A stretch of 52,337 nt of DNA from Hyphomicrobiales bacterium (GCA_021775875.1 JAJFHA010000006.1:1-52337); one strand, 5' to 3'; shown: positions 1 through 8,884, counted from the first letter of the stretch. Numbers and translations are program-made. Notes: generated by a model from the letters alone, not told the origin.

Positions 1-81
1 ATCCGCTACAGAATAACCCCGTTCGGTAATCTGCTTGATGGCATCAATCTTGAATTCTTCTGTAAATCGTGGCTTGCCCAT
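1..81 (-). CDS. IS3-family transposase OrfA, N-terminal 27 residues (partial)
   Basis: The reading frame starts at 81 and runs off the contig, giving a peptide that begins MGKPRFTEEFKIDAIKQ. The start resembles IS3-family OrfA proteins, whose N-terminal helix-turn-helix binds the IS ends; orfA is normally fused to orfB by -1 frameshifting, which cannot be seen here. An AAGGAG ribosome binding site lies six bases before the ATG. An identical copy opens at the right edge (52257). Confidence 0.85.
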   Translation of the reverse strand, partial: MGKPRFTEEFKIDAIKQITERGYSVAD

Positions 82-141
82 GTCGTTCTCCTTGTCCTCA
101 TTTTTAGGTGACAAGGTGTCTACAATTCTAGGGGCTATTCA
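1..141 (-). mobile_element. End of an IS3-family element (left contig edge)
   Basis: This is the exact reverse complement of 52197-52337. It contains the upstream end of an IS3-family element (inner end TGAATAGCCCC, compatible with the 5'-TG tip of the family) and the start of its orfA. Only the first 141 bases are present, because the contig ends inside the element. The element reads outward, off the contig. Confidence 0.85.
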
Positions 142-238
142 CCAAGACGAAAGTTACGACAGTCGGGTTGGATTTGGCAAAGATGGTGTTTCAAGTTCAC
201 GGTGCAGATGATGAGGGCTAGCCGGTTGTTCGCAAGAA
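142..238 (+). pseudogene. IS110-family transposase, N-terminal remnant
   Basis: From 144 the frame reads KTKVTTVGLDLAK followed by a VFQVHG motif. This is the typical start of the RuvC-like DEDD domain of IS110-family transposases, with the first catalytic Asp in the LDLAK stretch. The start codon is missing because the IS3 end abuts at 141/142, and an in-frame TAG lies at 219-221. Homology seems to continue as PVVRKK to about 238, inside the 3' end of phoB on the other strand. The fragment is dead and was cut by the IS3 insertion. Confidence 0.7.
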
Positions 239-922
239 GTTTTCATCGAAAGCGTAGCCTGTGCCGCGCACGGTGCGGATCGGGTCGCGGGTCGCATTCT
301 TGTTCAGAATCTTGCGCAATCGCCCCATATGTACGTCGACGGTGCGTTCTTCCACATAGATATCGCGGCCCCATACGGCATCAAGCAATTGGGTGCGGGT
401 GCGGACGCGGCCCGGGCTTTGCATCAGATATTCGAGCAGGCGAAATTCTGTCGGTCCCAAATCCAGCGGGCTACCTGCGCGATATACTCTATGGGTCAGA
501 CGGTGGAGTTCAATTTCGCCGGCACTCAATATATCCGAGATGATTTCAGGATTGACTCGGCGCAGCAGAGCCTTGATCCGTGCCATCAATTCGGGGACGG
601 AAAACGGCTTCACCATATAATCATCAGCCCCGGTATCGAGGCCGCGCACCCGTTCGGATTCTTCGCCGCGGGCGGTCAGCATCAGGATTGGAATTTTTCT
701 GGTATTCTTGCGGGTGCGCAAGCGGCGGCATAATTCAATGCCTGACAGGCCCGGTAACATCCAGTCAAGGACGATCAGATCCGGTAATTGTTCGTCGATC
801 TGAATTTCGGCATCTTCGGCAGAGCCGCTGGCGCAGACCTCAAATCCTTGGGCTTTGAGATTATATTTCAGAAGAATCGAGAGGGCTTCCTCGTCTTCCA
901 CAATTAAAATGCGACCGGGCAT
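218..922 (-). CDS. phoB: Phosphate regulon response regulator PhoB
   Basis: This 234-residue OmpR-family regulator activates the pho regulon when phosphorylated by PhoR under phosphate limitation. The receiver domain (about residues 4-118) has the acidic pocket at E9/D10/E11, phospho-acceptor D53 in LIVLDWML, and K105 in the VKPF motif. The winged-helix DNA-binding domain (about 135-228) contains the RTVDVHMGRLRKIL recognition helix region. It is the last gene of the minus-strand run phoR-pstSCAB-phoU-phoB and begins 9 bases after the phoU stop. The last residues (LRTTG) and the stop codon lie in what looks like an IS110 remnant, so the original C-terminus was probably replaced. The DNA-binding core is complete, so it is likely functional. 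Confidence 0.95.
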   Translation of the reverse strand: MPGRILIVEDEEALSILLKYNLKAQGFEVCASGSAEDAEIQIDEQLPDLIVLDWMLPGLSGIELCRRLRTRKNTRKIPILMLTARGEESERVRGLDTGADDYMVKPFSVPELMARIKALLRRVNPEIISDILSAGEIELHRLTHRVYRAGSPLDLGPTEFRLLEYLMQSPGRVRTRTQLLDAVWGRDIYVEERTVDVHMGRLRKILNKNATRDPIRTVRGTGYAFDENFLRTTG

Positions 923-931
923 ATCAGATCA

Positions 932-1654
932 TCATTCCTTCGGGCTGAGCTGTTCGGCGCTTGTGAACGAAGACTGGTCGTCTTTGGGGCGCTCGTCGCC
1001 GATTGGTTCGCCAGTCACCAGATAATGGACCGTTTCGGCCATATTGGTGGCGTGATCACCGATCCGTTCGATATTTTTTGCGGCAAACAACAAATGAGTG
1101 CAGGAGGTGATGGCGCGCGGATCTTCCATCATATAGGTCAATAATTCTCGAAACAGGGATGTGTACATGGCATCGATTTCTTCGTCCCGGTGCCAGACCT
1201 CGACGGCACTGGATATGTCCATACGGGAATAGCTGTCGAGCACCCGTTTCAATTGATCCATGGTCAGCAGGCTCATGCGCTCAATGCCGTGAATCAGGCG
1301 CTTGCGTGGGTGCTCGCCTTCAATGGCGATTACACGTTTGGCGATGTTCTTTGCCAAATCTCCAATCCGCTCCAGATCGGTGGAGAGGCGGATTGCTGCC
1401 ATAACTTCACGCAAATCGAGTGCAACCGGTTGGCGGCGCGCGATCAAAAGTATGGCATGCTCTTCAACCTCTCGCTCGAGGTCGTCCAGTTGTTGGTCAG
1501 AGTCAATCACCTCCCGGGCAATGTCCACATTCAGGCTGGCAAGGGCATCGGTTGACTGGATCAACTGCTTTTCCGCCAAGCCTCCCATCTCGGCAATTTT
1601 ACCGCCCAGGATCGATAATTCTTCTGCAAATGCAGATACGATATGTTCGCTCAT
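932..1654 (-). CDS. phoU: Phosphate signalling protein PhoU
   Basis: This 240-residue protein has two tandem three-helix PhoU domains (roughly residues 20-105 and 120-205). The metal-binding type motifs are visible as the acidic helices DLERIGDLAKNIA and NIERIGDHATNMAE. PhoU links the Pst transporter to the PhoR kinase and represses the pho regulon when phosphate is ample. It sits between pstB and phoB, as expected. An AGGATC-type ribosome binding site lies about 7 bases before the ATG. The charged tail after residue 220 is typically variable in the family. Confidence 0.95.
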   Translation of the reverse strand: MSEHIVSAFAEELSILGGKIAEMGGLAEKQLIQSTDALASLNVDIAREVIDSDQQLDDLEREVEEHAILLIARRQPVALDLREVMAAIRLSTDLERIGDLAKNIAKRVIAIEGEHPRKRLIHGIERMSLLTMDQLKRVLDSYSRMDISSAVEVWHRDEEIDAMYTSLFRELLTYMMEDPRAITSCTHLLFAAKNIERIGDHATNMAETVHYLVTGEPIGDERPKDDQSSFTSAEQLSPKE

Positions 1655-1672
1655 TGGATTGATCCTGTTCCG

Positions 1673-2512
1673 TTAGCCGAACCGGCCGGTAATATAATCT
1701 TGGGTCCGGTCGTCCTGGGGATTGGTGAAAATCTGATCCGTGTCACCTTCTTCAACCAAATACCCCAAATGGAAAAAGGCTGTGGTCTGAGATACCCGCG
1801 CGGCCTGTTGCATCGAATGGGTGACGATCACGATGGTGTAATTTTCGCGCAGTTCGTCCATCAATTCTTCGATCCGTGCTGTGGCGATCGGATCAAGGGC
1901 GGAGCAGGGCTCATCCATCAGGATCACTTCCGGGTTCACTGCGATGGCGCGGGCGATACAGAGCCGCTGCTGCTGGCCACCAGATAAGCTGGTTCCCGGT
2001 TCATTCAGGCGATCTTTAACCTCGGCCAGCAAACCGGCGCGTTCAAGGCTGGTTTGGACGATCTCCTCCAGTTCGTCGCGCCTCGATGTCATTCCATGGA
2101 TGCGCGGGCCATAGGCAACATTGTCAAATATGGATTTGGGAAACGGATTGGGCTTTTGAAACACCATCCCGACGCGCGCGCGCAACTCCACCACATCAAT
2201 GTCCTGGGAATAGATGTCTGTGCCATCGAGCCTGATATCACCATCAACCCGGCAGGTTTTAATTGTGTCGTTCATCCGGTTCAGGCAGCGGATATAGGTT
2301 GTCTTACCACATCCTGACGGGCCGATCAGAGCGGTGACATGGTTCCGGCGGATATCGAGTGAGACATCAAACAAAGCCTGCTTGTCGCCGTAAAAAACAT
2401 TGACGTTTTTTGAGGATAACTTGGTGCTCATGGTCATGCTTCCGGCTTTAACAGCAAGGACCCCATTTGGTTCGGGTGTACCTAGTTCACTGGTCTGGCT
2501 GTATTCGTTCAT
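1673..2512 (-). CDS. pstB: Phosphate ABC transporter ATP-binding protein PstB
   Basis: This is the ATPase of the high-affinity phosphate importer PstSCAB. Taking the ATG at 2512 gives 279 residues. The start is chosen because GGAG precedes it by four bases; the frame extends upstream to 2539 without a comparable site, and another ATG lies at 2437. Walker A GPSGCGKT is at about residues 64-71, the ABC signature LSGGQQQR at 176-183 and Walker B VILMDE at 196-201. The [18 protein letters not shown] stretch is diagnostic for PstB. It lies downstream of pstA in the same operon. Confidence 0.95.
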   Translation of the reverse strand: MNEYSQTSELGTPEPNGVLAVKAGSMTMSTKLSSKNVNVFYGDKQALFDVSLDIRRNHVTALIGPSGCGKTTYIRCLNRMNDTIKTCRVDGDIRLDGTDIYSQDIDVVELRARVGMVFQKPNPFPKSIFDNVAYGPRIHGMTSRRDELEEIVQTSLERAGLLAEVKDRLNEPGTSLSGGQQQRLCIARAIAVNPEVILMDEPCSALDPIATARIEELMDELRENYTIVIVTHSMQQAARVSQTTAFFHLGYLVEEGDTDQIFTNPQDDRTQDYITGRFG

Positions 2513-2557
2513 ATCACTCCACCTTATCGGGCAAAACATTCAATTCCAGGGGTTGGC

Positions 2558-3835
2558 TTACCATTTTCGCTCAAACTTCTGGCGCAGGTAAATCGCGATG
2601 CCGTTCATGGTGACCAGAAATGCCAGTAGCACCATAATTGCCGCCGAGGTGCGGGCGACAAAGCCTCGCTCGGGGCTATCGGCCCAAATAAAAATTTGCG
2701 TTGGCAATGCGGTTGACGGGTCCATTACGCCGCCAGTATCGCCAGCGATAAAGGCGTTCATGCCGATCAAGAGCAATGGTGCGGTCTCGCCAAGGGCCTG
2801 GGCCATGGCGATGATCGTTCCTGTCAGGATGCCGGGTAACGACAATGGCAACACATGGTGCATTACCACTTGGTGACGGGATGCGCCGATGCCGAAAGCG
2901 GCTTCCCGGATGGAAGGTGGTACGGCGGTGATGGCAACCCGCGCCACAATCACGATCGTCGGCAAGGTCATCAAGGCCAACGTCAAGCCACCAACAAGAG
3001 GCACGGATCGGGGCATTCCGAACCAGCCAAGAAAGACGGCAAGGCCGAGCAAGCCAAAAACGATGGACGGCACAGCGGCCAAGTTGTTAATGTTCACTTC
3101 GATCAAATTGGTCCAGCGGTTTTTCGGCGCGAATTCTTCCAGATACACGGCAGTGGCGATGCCGACCGGGAAGCTGATCAGGATACAAACTAGCAGCGCG
3201 TAGAATGAGCCGTTGATGGCGCCCCACAATCCTGCCAGTTCCGGGTAACGGCTGTCGGACGCGAATATCAGGGCCCAGTTAAATGGAGACTGGATGGCAC
3301 CCAATTCAACCCATCTGTCGTACCAGGCAATTTCCTGGTCGCTGATGCGGCGGCGGGCTTCAGGAATATCCCGGGAAATATTCCCTTTGCGAAATTGATC
3401 CACCGGATCAGATGCCGGAACCGAAATCGAGAAAGTTGTGCCGATCAAATTTGGGTTAGCCACAACCTTGTCGCGGACGATATATTGAGCTCCTGAAGAG
3501 ACTATCTTAACCAGATTGCGAAGCTGTCGCCGGTTGGTCACTTCAGGAAAGACAGCTTGCACGGCCTGGCGAATAATCGCCCGGTAATTGCCCCGGAACG
3601 GATCATCCGCATTAACCTGTTCTGGTTCAATGGTCACGGTTAAGGTGACATGGGTCTGGGTAAATGCCTGGTAACCGGACCAGGTGATTGAGGCCAACAA
3701 AAGCGCCAGAAATCCAAGCGCGAGCAAAACGGCTCCAAGGCCCAAATATTTGAAGCGCCGGTTGGCGGCGTAGCGCCGTTGTACGCGGGTCGGTCGGCGC
3801 GGTGCATCAGAATCTTTTGCTGTCAAATCAGTCAT
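2558..3835 (-). CDS. pstA: Phosphate ABC transporter permease PstA
   Basis: This 425-residue inner-membrane permease has one N-terminal membrane segment (about residues 30-55), a periplasmic region of over 150 residues, and a C-terminal MetI-like permease domain with the EAAFGIGAS coupling loop that contacts PstB. The long N-terminal part matches the enlarged PstA type of alphaproteobacteria rather than the roughly 300-residue E. coli form. The ATG at 3835 is preferred: it overlaps the pstC stop by 8 bases, which indicates translational coupling. An upstream start at 3874 would overlap pstC more deeply. Confidence 0.93.
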   Translation of the reverse strand: MTDLTAKDSDAPRRPTRVQRRYAANRRFKYLGLGAVLLALGFLALLLASITWSGYQAFTQTHVTLTVTIEPEQVNADDPFRGNYRAIIRQAVQAVFPEVTNRRQLRNLVKIVSSGAQYIVRDKVVANPNLIGTTFSISVPASDPVDQFRKGNISRDIPEARRRISDQEIAWYDRWVELGAIQSPFNWALIFASDSRYPELAGLWGAINGSFYALLVCILISFPVGIATAVYLEEFAPKNRWTNLIEVNINNLAAVPSIVFGLLGLAVFLGWFGMPRSVPLVGGLTLALMTLPTIVIVARVAITAVPPSIREAAFGIGASRHQVVMHHVLPLSLPGILTGTIIAMAQALGETAPLLLIGMNAFIAGDTGGVMDPSTALPTQIFIWADSPERGFVARTSAAIMVLLAFLVTMNGIAIYLRQKFERKW

Positions 3836-5207
3836 ATTGTTCACGGTATTTGTGGGCCACCCGCTGGGCGACAATATTGAGACCTAGGGTGATCAGAAAC
3901 AGCATCAAACCAAGGGCGAAGGCCGCCAGTGTTTTCGGATTATCGAATTCGGTGTCACCGATCAGGAGGGTAACAATCTGAACTGTCACGGTGGTCACTG
4001 AATTGAGCGGGTTTGCCGTCAGATTGGCGATCAGTCCGGCAGCCATAACAACGATCATGGTTTCACCAATGACCCGGCTGGCGGCAAGCAAGACGCCGCC
4101 CATGATGCCTGGCAGGGCCGCTGGCAAAAGCACTTTGGAAATGGTCTCGGCGGGTGTCGCGCCCAGCGCCAGCGATCCTTCCCGCATGGAACGGGGAACA
4201 GCCTGGATGGCATCGTCGGCGAGAGATGAAATGAACGGGATGATCATGATCCCCATCACGGCTCCTGCGGCGAGGGCACTGTTTGGCGCAATATTCAAAC
4301 CGATTGAACTACCAAAGGTGCGCATTGAAGGGGCGATCACCAAGACGGCAAAAAAGCCATAAACGATGGTCGGAACGCCAGCCAGGATTTCAAGTGCCGG
4401 CTTGGCGATGGCGCGAAACCGGGGTCCGGAAAATTCAGTGAGATAAGTAGCCGACAAAAGCCCGATCGGCACCGCCACTACAAGCGCGATTATGGCAATC
4501 AGGAAGGTGCCGGCAAAAACCGGGATGGCACCAAATGCGCCTTGGCCTGCTACTTGATCGGCGCGGATCGCGATCTGCGGTTCCCAGTTCAGGCCGAACA
4601 GAAATTCGTGCACCGGGACGTGGCGGAAAAAGGCAATCGATTCGTAAACCAGCGAAATGATGATACCGATGGTTGTGAGGATGGCGAGGGTGGCGCAGAT
4701 GATCATCAGGCCATCGAGCAGAAATTCAATCTTGTCGCGGGCCTTGAAACGAGGAGCGATGCGAGCGCGGGTCACCAAAAACCCGGCAATGGCCAGAAGC
4801 AATGCAATTGCGAACAGGCTCCAGTTGGCAATCGCCAACCAGCGCAGATAAGTGCTTGCGGCCTCACGAACGGCAAGGGTTGGTTCTTTGAAAATGATGT
4901 CCCGCGCCACTGCTTTGATTTCGAGAAGCAACAACCCGCGCTGGCCTTCATCAAGCCCGGCCAAAGCTGCGTTGGGAATGGTGGTCATGATCAAAGTATC
5001 GAGAACGGAATTCTGGACCAGCAACCAGATCAGGATCAGGAAAAGGGAAGGAATTCCAACCCAGGCGGCGACAAAAGCACCGTGATAAGTCGGGCGTGAA
5101 TGCAATTTTGAACCGGTCACGATCACCAGACGGGTCGCTTTTCTCCGGCCCAGATTATAAGCCAGGATCGAAAAAACCAGTAACATCAGGAATAGTATCG
5201 ACAACAT
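3828..5207 (-). CDS. pstC: Phosphate ABC transporter permease PstC
   Basis: This 459-residue permease partners PstA. It has N-terminal membrane segments at about residues 1-20 and 45-70, a further long insert, and a MetI-like domain with the EGSLALGATPAET coupling motif. The start at 5207 is chosen because the frame upstream (to 5264) runs through a strong stem-loop with a T-run at 5238-5271, and a CCGGA ribosome binding site precedes 5207. PstC is about 150 residues longer than the E. coli protein, as is common in alphaproteobacteria. It overlaps pstA by 8 bases. Confidence 0.93.
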   Translation of the reverse strand: MLSILFLMLLVFSILAYNLGRRKATRLVIVTGSKLHSRPTYHGAFVAAWVGIPSLFLILIWLLVQNSVLDTLIMTTIPNAALAGLDEGQRGLLLLEIKAVARDIIFKEPTLAVREAASTYLRWLAIANWSLFAIALLLAIAGFLVTRARIAPRFKARDKIEFLLDGLMIICATLAILTTIGIIISLVYESIAFFRHVPVHEFLFGLNWEPQIAIRADQVAGQGAFGAIPVFAGTFLIAIIALVVAVPIGLLSATYLTEFSGPRFRAIAKPALEILAGVPTIVYGFFAVLVIAPSMRTFGSSIGLNIAPNSALAAGAVMGIMIIPFISSLADDAIQAVPRSMREGSLALGATPAETISKVLLPAALPGIMGGVLLAASRVIGETMIVVMAAGLIANLTANPLNSVTTVTVQIVTLLIGDTEFDNPKTLAAFALGLMLFLITLGLNIVAQRVAHKYREQYD

Positions 5208-5237
5208 TTTCAGTTCCGGACCTGCCGTCTGATTATG

Positions 5238-5271
5238 AAAAAACAGACGGGAGCTGATACGCAAGCTCCCG
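5238..5271 (-). terminator. Stem-loop with T-run between pstS and pstC
   Basis: On the minus strand, CGGGAGCT (5271-5264) pairs perfectly with AGCTCCCG (5255-5248) around an 8-base loop, followed within 4 bases by six T residues. This fits an intrinsic terminator or attenuator after pstS. Partial termination would make the periplasmic binding protein more abundant than the membrane parts, as commonly seen in binding-protein operons. Confidence 0.75.
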
Positions 5272-5284
5272 CCAAATTGTAATT

Positions 5285-6349
5285 CTAGTTGATGTAGCGG
5301 GTCATGCTGCTACCGTTTTCGATCGAGCTGCGTACGTCTTCGCGTCCTTCGTCTGACAAAACAACCAGGCCCCGTTCCGGCAGATAGCCGTCCGGACCAA
5401 AAGCGTTTTCACTGACATATTCGATCAGAAAATCGTCAAGCCCCTGGATAACACCGCGATGCGCGTTCTTCACATAGAAGAACAGTGGCCGGGCGATATC
5501 GTAGGAGCCGTCAGCGATTGTTTCGAAATTCGGCGCAATGCCGTTGACCCTGACCGCTTTCAATACATCCTCGTTTTCATAGAGGAAAGAATAGCCGAAA
5601 ATACCAAGTGCCGAGGCATCAGCCTGGAGCCGCTGGACGATCAGATTATCGTTTTCGCCGGCTTCGATGAAAAGGCCATCCTGGCGCATACGGCGGCAAT
5701 TCTGTTTTACTAATGATTTGTAATCATCGCTGCTGAGAGTGTCTTTGCGTCGTTCGAAAAAATCAAGAACCTCACAGCCATCTTCCATCGCCAATTCAAC
5801 AAAGGCGTCGCGCGTACCTGAAGTAGGCGGCGGACCAAATACCTGGATGGCGACATCCGGAAGAGACGGGTCAATATCGCTCCATCTTTGGTTGGGGTTA
5901 TCAACCAATTCGCCGTTGAGAGGCACTTGCGCGGCGAGACCAAGATAAAGCTGGGTTTCGCTTAAATCCCAGTCGCCTTCGGCTTCGCTGGAAATTGCAA
6001 TGGAGAGGCCATCATAACCGATCAGAGCTTCCGATACGTCGGTAACGCCATTGGCCTGGCAAAGTTCCCATTCGCTCTGTTTCATGGCGCGTGAGGCACC
6101 TGTCAGGTCTGGATGAGCTTCGCCAACACCGGTGCAGAAAATCCGCATGCCGCCACCAGTTCCGGTAGATTCAACGACCGGTGCCGGGTTCCCGGTGGAA
6201 TTGGCAAATTCTTCTGCAACCGCCTGAGTATAGGGGAATACCGTCGACGATCCCACGATCTGAATTCTGTCACGGGCATCGGCAGGGGCCGCCAGAAACA
6301 GACTGGCGGCAGCCAGAGATGCGATTTTCAAAGAGACCTTGAAGTTCAT
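5285..6349 (-). CDS. pstS: Periplasmic phosphate-binding protein PstS
   Basis: This 354-residue solute-binding protein captures phosphate for PstCAB. It has a Sec signal peptide of about 25 residues ending APADA. Phosphate-binding motifs are visible at IVGSSTVFPY, ESTGTGGGMRIFC and LTGASRAM, with a later SGTRDAF motif. It is the first gene after the Pho box at 6465-6482 and so the first gene of the induced pst transcript. A stem-loop follows its stop codon. Confidence 0.95.
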   Translation of the reverse strand: MNFKVSLKIASLAAASLFLAAPADARDRIQIVGSSTVFPYTQAVAEEFANSTGNPAPVVESTGTGGGMRIFCTGVGEAHPDLTGASRAMKQSEWELCQANGVTDVSEALIGYDGLSIAISSEAEGDWDLSETQLYLGLAAQVPLNGELVDNPNQRWSDIDPSLPDVAIQVFGPPPTSGTRDAFVELAMEDGCEVLDFFERRKDTLSSDDYKSLVKQNCRRMRQDGLFIEAGENDNLIVQRLQADASALGIFGYSFLYENEDVLKAVRVNGIAPNFETIADGSYDIARPLFFYVKNAHRGVIQGLDDFLIEYVSENAFGPDGYLPERGLVVLSDEGREDVRSSIENGSSMTRYIN

Positions 6350-6464
6350 TAAACTTCTCCTGATTGTCTATTTTTCTGTCTATCCGAAAGCCGCCGACAC
6401 TTTTGTCCGGCGTCCTTCGCAAGCGTCAAATAGAACCTGATCGCTACGGCTCTATGTCGTTTAT

Positions 6465-6482
6465 GTGACAGTCAGATGACAC
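6465..6482 (-). promoter_or_regulatory. Pho box upstream of pstS
   Basis: On the minus strand the 18 bases read GTGTCATCTGACTGTCAC. They match the PhoB consensus of two direct TGTCA half-sites spaced 11 bases apart. The box lies between phoR and pstS, about 115 bases before the pstS start, and points toward pstS. It implies a separate phosphate-controlled promoter for pstSCAB-phoU-phoB in addition to any phoR read-through. Confidence 0.8.
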
Positions 6483-6499
6483 TGGAAGGCTGACAGAAA

Positions 6500-7846
6500 T
6501 CAGGAACTTTGTTGGCTCCGGGAAGCCGTTTCGAGGCAGAAGCTGAATGTTGCGCCTTCTCCCGGTTTGCTTTCGATTTTCAACCCGCTTCGGTGGCGGT
6601 TCAGGATATGTTTGACAATCGCCAGGCCGAGTCCGGTGCCGCCTTTTTCCCGGCTTGATGCCACATCAACCCGGTAGAACCGCTCGGTTAGCCGGGGAAT
6701 ATGTTCCGGCGCAATGCCTGGCCCCGCGTCGCAGACTGTAAAACAAACCTCGTCCGACGCGCCGGCGAGGCCGCGTCTGGCAATCGAGACGTCAACCTGC
6801 TTGCCGTCTTGGCCATATTTGATGGCGTTCTCCACCAGGTTCTGCACGACCTGGACCAATTCGTCGCGGGACCCCGGTACGAGATAATTTTCATCCGGGG
6901 CCTCAAGATTGATCTGCACGTTGGAAGTTTCCGAAATCGGTTTCAGGGTGTCGATAATGTGCGCAGCAACCTCTTTGAGTTCGACAACATCATCGGGCCG
7001 CTGATCGACATTCAGCTCGATCAGCGAGAGCGACAGCAGATCATTGATCAGGCGCGACATCCGGCTGGCCTGGGTTTCCATGATATCGAGGAATTTTTCC
7101 CGTGCCGGGGCGTCGTCTTTTGCCGGTCCCTTGAGGGTTTCGATGAACCCGGTCAGAGAGGCTAACGGGGTGCGCAATTCGTGACTGGCATTGGCGACAA
7201 AATCAGCCCGCATACGATCGAGGCGGTGTTGTTGGGTAAGATCTCGCAATAGCAGCATGATCGGTGGGTTTTCACCATCCACGAGACCGGTATGCGCGCC
7301 AAGCTGGGCTACAAACACATCAAGCAATTTATCGTTTGGAACACGCTCAAAAAACTGAACATGCGCGGGCCCCGCCGTTACAACGGCGCGTTTGATTGTT
7401 GCCTTCACTTCCGGGGCACGCAACAGGGCATAAATGCTGGCGCCCGGCTGGATGGCTCCAAAACCGTCTTTTGCCGCCGGGTTTTGAAAAATCACCCGAC
7501 CATCGGGATGCAGCAAAAAACAGGGGTCTGGCAAGTTGGCGGCAAGATGGATAATCTCGCGCGCCGCAAGACTTTCCGCTTCGGGAACAAGCGCGATGCC
7601 CACCTCGAAATCTTCGGTGACAGTCTTTGTACCGATCATTGAGACGGCGATGATTGCTAGAGACGAAATGAATATCCAGCTGGTTGGTACGGCGTAATTT
7701 ACATATGTGATGGCTCCGATAAACGCGACGCATAGGATAACAAATCGGACGCGAAATAAGGCCTGACCCATCCGGCGCTGAAAAGACACTGCCGGATAAG
7801 ACCGGCGCAGTCTGTTTTCCGCAAAATTATGAAATTGATTTACCAT
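6500..7846 (-). CDS. phoR: Phosphate regulon sensor histidine kinase PhoR
   Basis: This 448-residue membrane kinase has two transmembrane segments (about residues 33-52 and 56-72), a PAS domain (about 100-205), a HisKA domain with phospho-acceptor H222 in NASHELRTPLAS, and a HATPase domain with the N box NLVENAIKYG, the G1 box DAGPGIA and the G2 box GGTGLGLAIV. It phosphorylates PhoB, and Pst/PhoU inhibit it when phosphate is sufficient. The lack of a large periplasmic domain is typical of PhoR. It precedes the Pho box and pstS, all on the minus strand. Confidence 0.95.
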   Translation of the reverse strand: MVNQFHNFAENRLRRSYPAVSFQRRMGQALFRVRFVILCVAFIGAITYVNYAVPTSWIFISSLAIIAVSMIGTKTVTEDFEVGIALVPEAESLAAREIIHLAANLPDPCFLLHPDGRVIFQNPAAKDGFGAIQPGASIYALLRAPEVKATIKRAVVTAGPAHVQFFERVPNDKLLDVFVAQLGAHTGLVDGENPPIMLLLRDLTQQHRLDRMRADFVANASHELRTPLASLTGFIETLKGPAKDDAPAREKFLDIMETQASRMSRLINDLLSLSLIELNVDQRPDDVVELKEVAAHIIDTLKPISETSNVQINLEAPDENYLVPGSRDELVQVVQNLVENAIKYGQDGKQVDVSIARRGLAGASDEVCFTVCDAGPGIAPEHIPRLTERFYRVDVASSREKGGTGLGLAIVKHILNRHRSGLKIESKPGEGATFSFCLETASRSQQSS

Positions 7847-7991
7847 TGCCGAAGTCCCGTCCGGATGTTCAGGCCATCTATAAGAGGGAATATGACCCGA
7901 AATTTGTGCGTCAGCCTAGCCATAATTCATATGAGCGAGCGTGACAAAGATATAAATACCAGCCCGGTTCTAAGCCGCGGTGGAGCCGAGG
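7847..7991. other. phoR upstream region with a short divergent open frame
   Basis: This holds the phoR promoter region. On the plus strand an open frame starts at 7932 (MSERDKDINTS...) and runs into the IS6 relic at 7992. It could be the first codons of a divergent gene truncated by the IS, or a chance frame. There is no recognisable domain and no good ribosome binding site. Confidence 0.25.
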
Positions 7992-8066
7992 GGACGCTGT
8001 CAGAGGAAGCGGCTTGAGCGGGTAGGGGGCATTTCATAGCTTGAGGTGAAGAAAAATCCTTTCCGC
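7992..8066 (+). mobile_element. IS6-family type B, left-end relic
   Basis: The stretch GCTGTCAGAGGAA, a GCTTGAGCGGGTAGGGGGCA stretch and AAATCCTTTCCGC match, with drift, the left end and first transposase codons of the type B elements at 13195 and 26188. It stops exactly where the type A element begins at 8067, so a type A copy inserted into, or recombined with, an older type B copy. Confidence 0.7.
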
Positions 8067-8871
8067 GGTACTGTCACGGTAACTTGGTGACCGTTCCCAG
8101 ATGGGCCTGTAATATCGTCGGATGACAATAATTTCATACAAACGCCATCGCTTTCCCTGTGAAGTTATCCAGTATTCCGTTTGGCTATATTTCCGGTTCC
8201 CGCTCAGTTTCCGGGATGTCGAGGATTTGATGGCTGAGCGCGGTATCGACGTTTCATATGAGACCGCTCGGCGCTGGGCTCTCAAGTTTGGCAAGGCGTA
8301 TGCTCGCATACTAAGGCAAAAGCGTCCTTGCCCAGATAATCGATGGCATTTGGACGAAGTGTTTGTGTCCATCAACGGCAAGCGAAAGTATCTGTGGCGG
8401 GCTGTCGACGGTGAGGGTGAAGTGCTGGATATCCTGGTTCAATCCAGGAGAAACAAGAAGGCCGCCCTCAAGCTGATGCGTAAATTATTAAAAACCCAAG
8501 GCTACGTTCCGGATGCAATCGTCACCGATAAACTACCGTCTTACGGTGCTGCTTTGAGGGAGTTAGGGCTGTCTCGGCTTCATGAATTTGGTGGCAGGAA
8601 GAACAATCGGGCGGAGAATTCACATTTGCCCGTTCGGTAAAGAGAACGACGAATGAAACGCTTCAAATCCGCAAAGTCCGCCCAACGTTTTCTCTCCACT
8701 CACGCAGCCGTCTACAACACCTTCAATATTCAACGACATTTGATTTCAAGACAGACCATGCGCCAATTCCGCGAAGAAGCGATGGATGTGTGGATGAACG
8801 TAACAACGGCAGTCTGACTTCAGTGTTCAACCCAATTGTGCTCGACTGCAATCACTTAACGTGACAGTGCC
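8067..8871 (+). mobile_element. IS6-family element type A, copy 1 (805 bp)
   Basis: It is bounded by inverted repeats GGTACTGTCACGGTAA (left) and GGCACTGTCACGTTAA (right, reverse complement) and contains one transposase frame, as expected for IS6/IS26-like elements of about 0.8 kb. The flanking 8-mers (CTTTCCGC and CTTTGATC) are not a target duplication, so the element was formed or rearranged by recombination. Confidence 0.85.
8122..8817 (+). pseudogene. IS6-family transposase, broken by a stop codon
   Basis: The 232-codon frame encodes an IS6/IS26-type DDE transposase. It shows an N-terminal helix-turn-helix region with YFRFPLSFRDVEDL, catalytic D in WHLDEVF, D in IVTDKLPSY and E in NRAENSH. 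TAA at 8638-8640 interrupts it just after the last catalytic Glu, where the related copy at 22292 reads Gln. The stop removes the conserved C-terminal helix (RERRMKRFKS...), so it is probably inactive. Confidence 0.85.
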
Positions 8872-8884
8872 CTTTGATCACCTT

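Noticed and set aside
1-141. Terminal inverted repeat of a linear plasmid or phage
   Set aside because: The repeat is the start of an IS3 orfA with its ribosome binding site and ends mid-gene at an assembly-like length; there are no phage or telomere genes.
4542-5099. Long plus-strand open frame opposite pstC
   Set aside because: It is antisense to a clearly conserved permease and has no recognisable domain or ribosome binding site.
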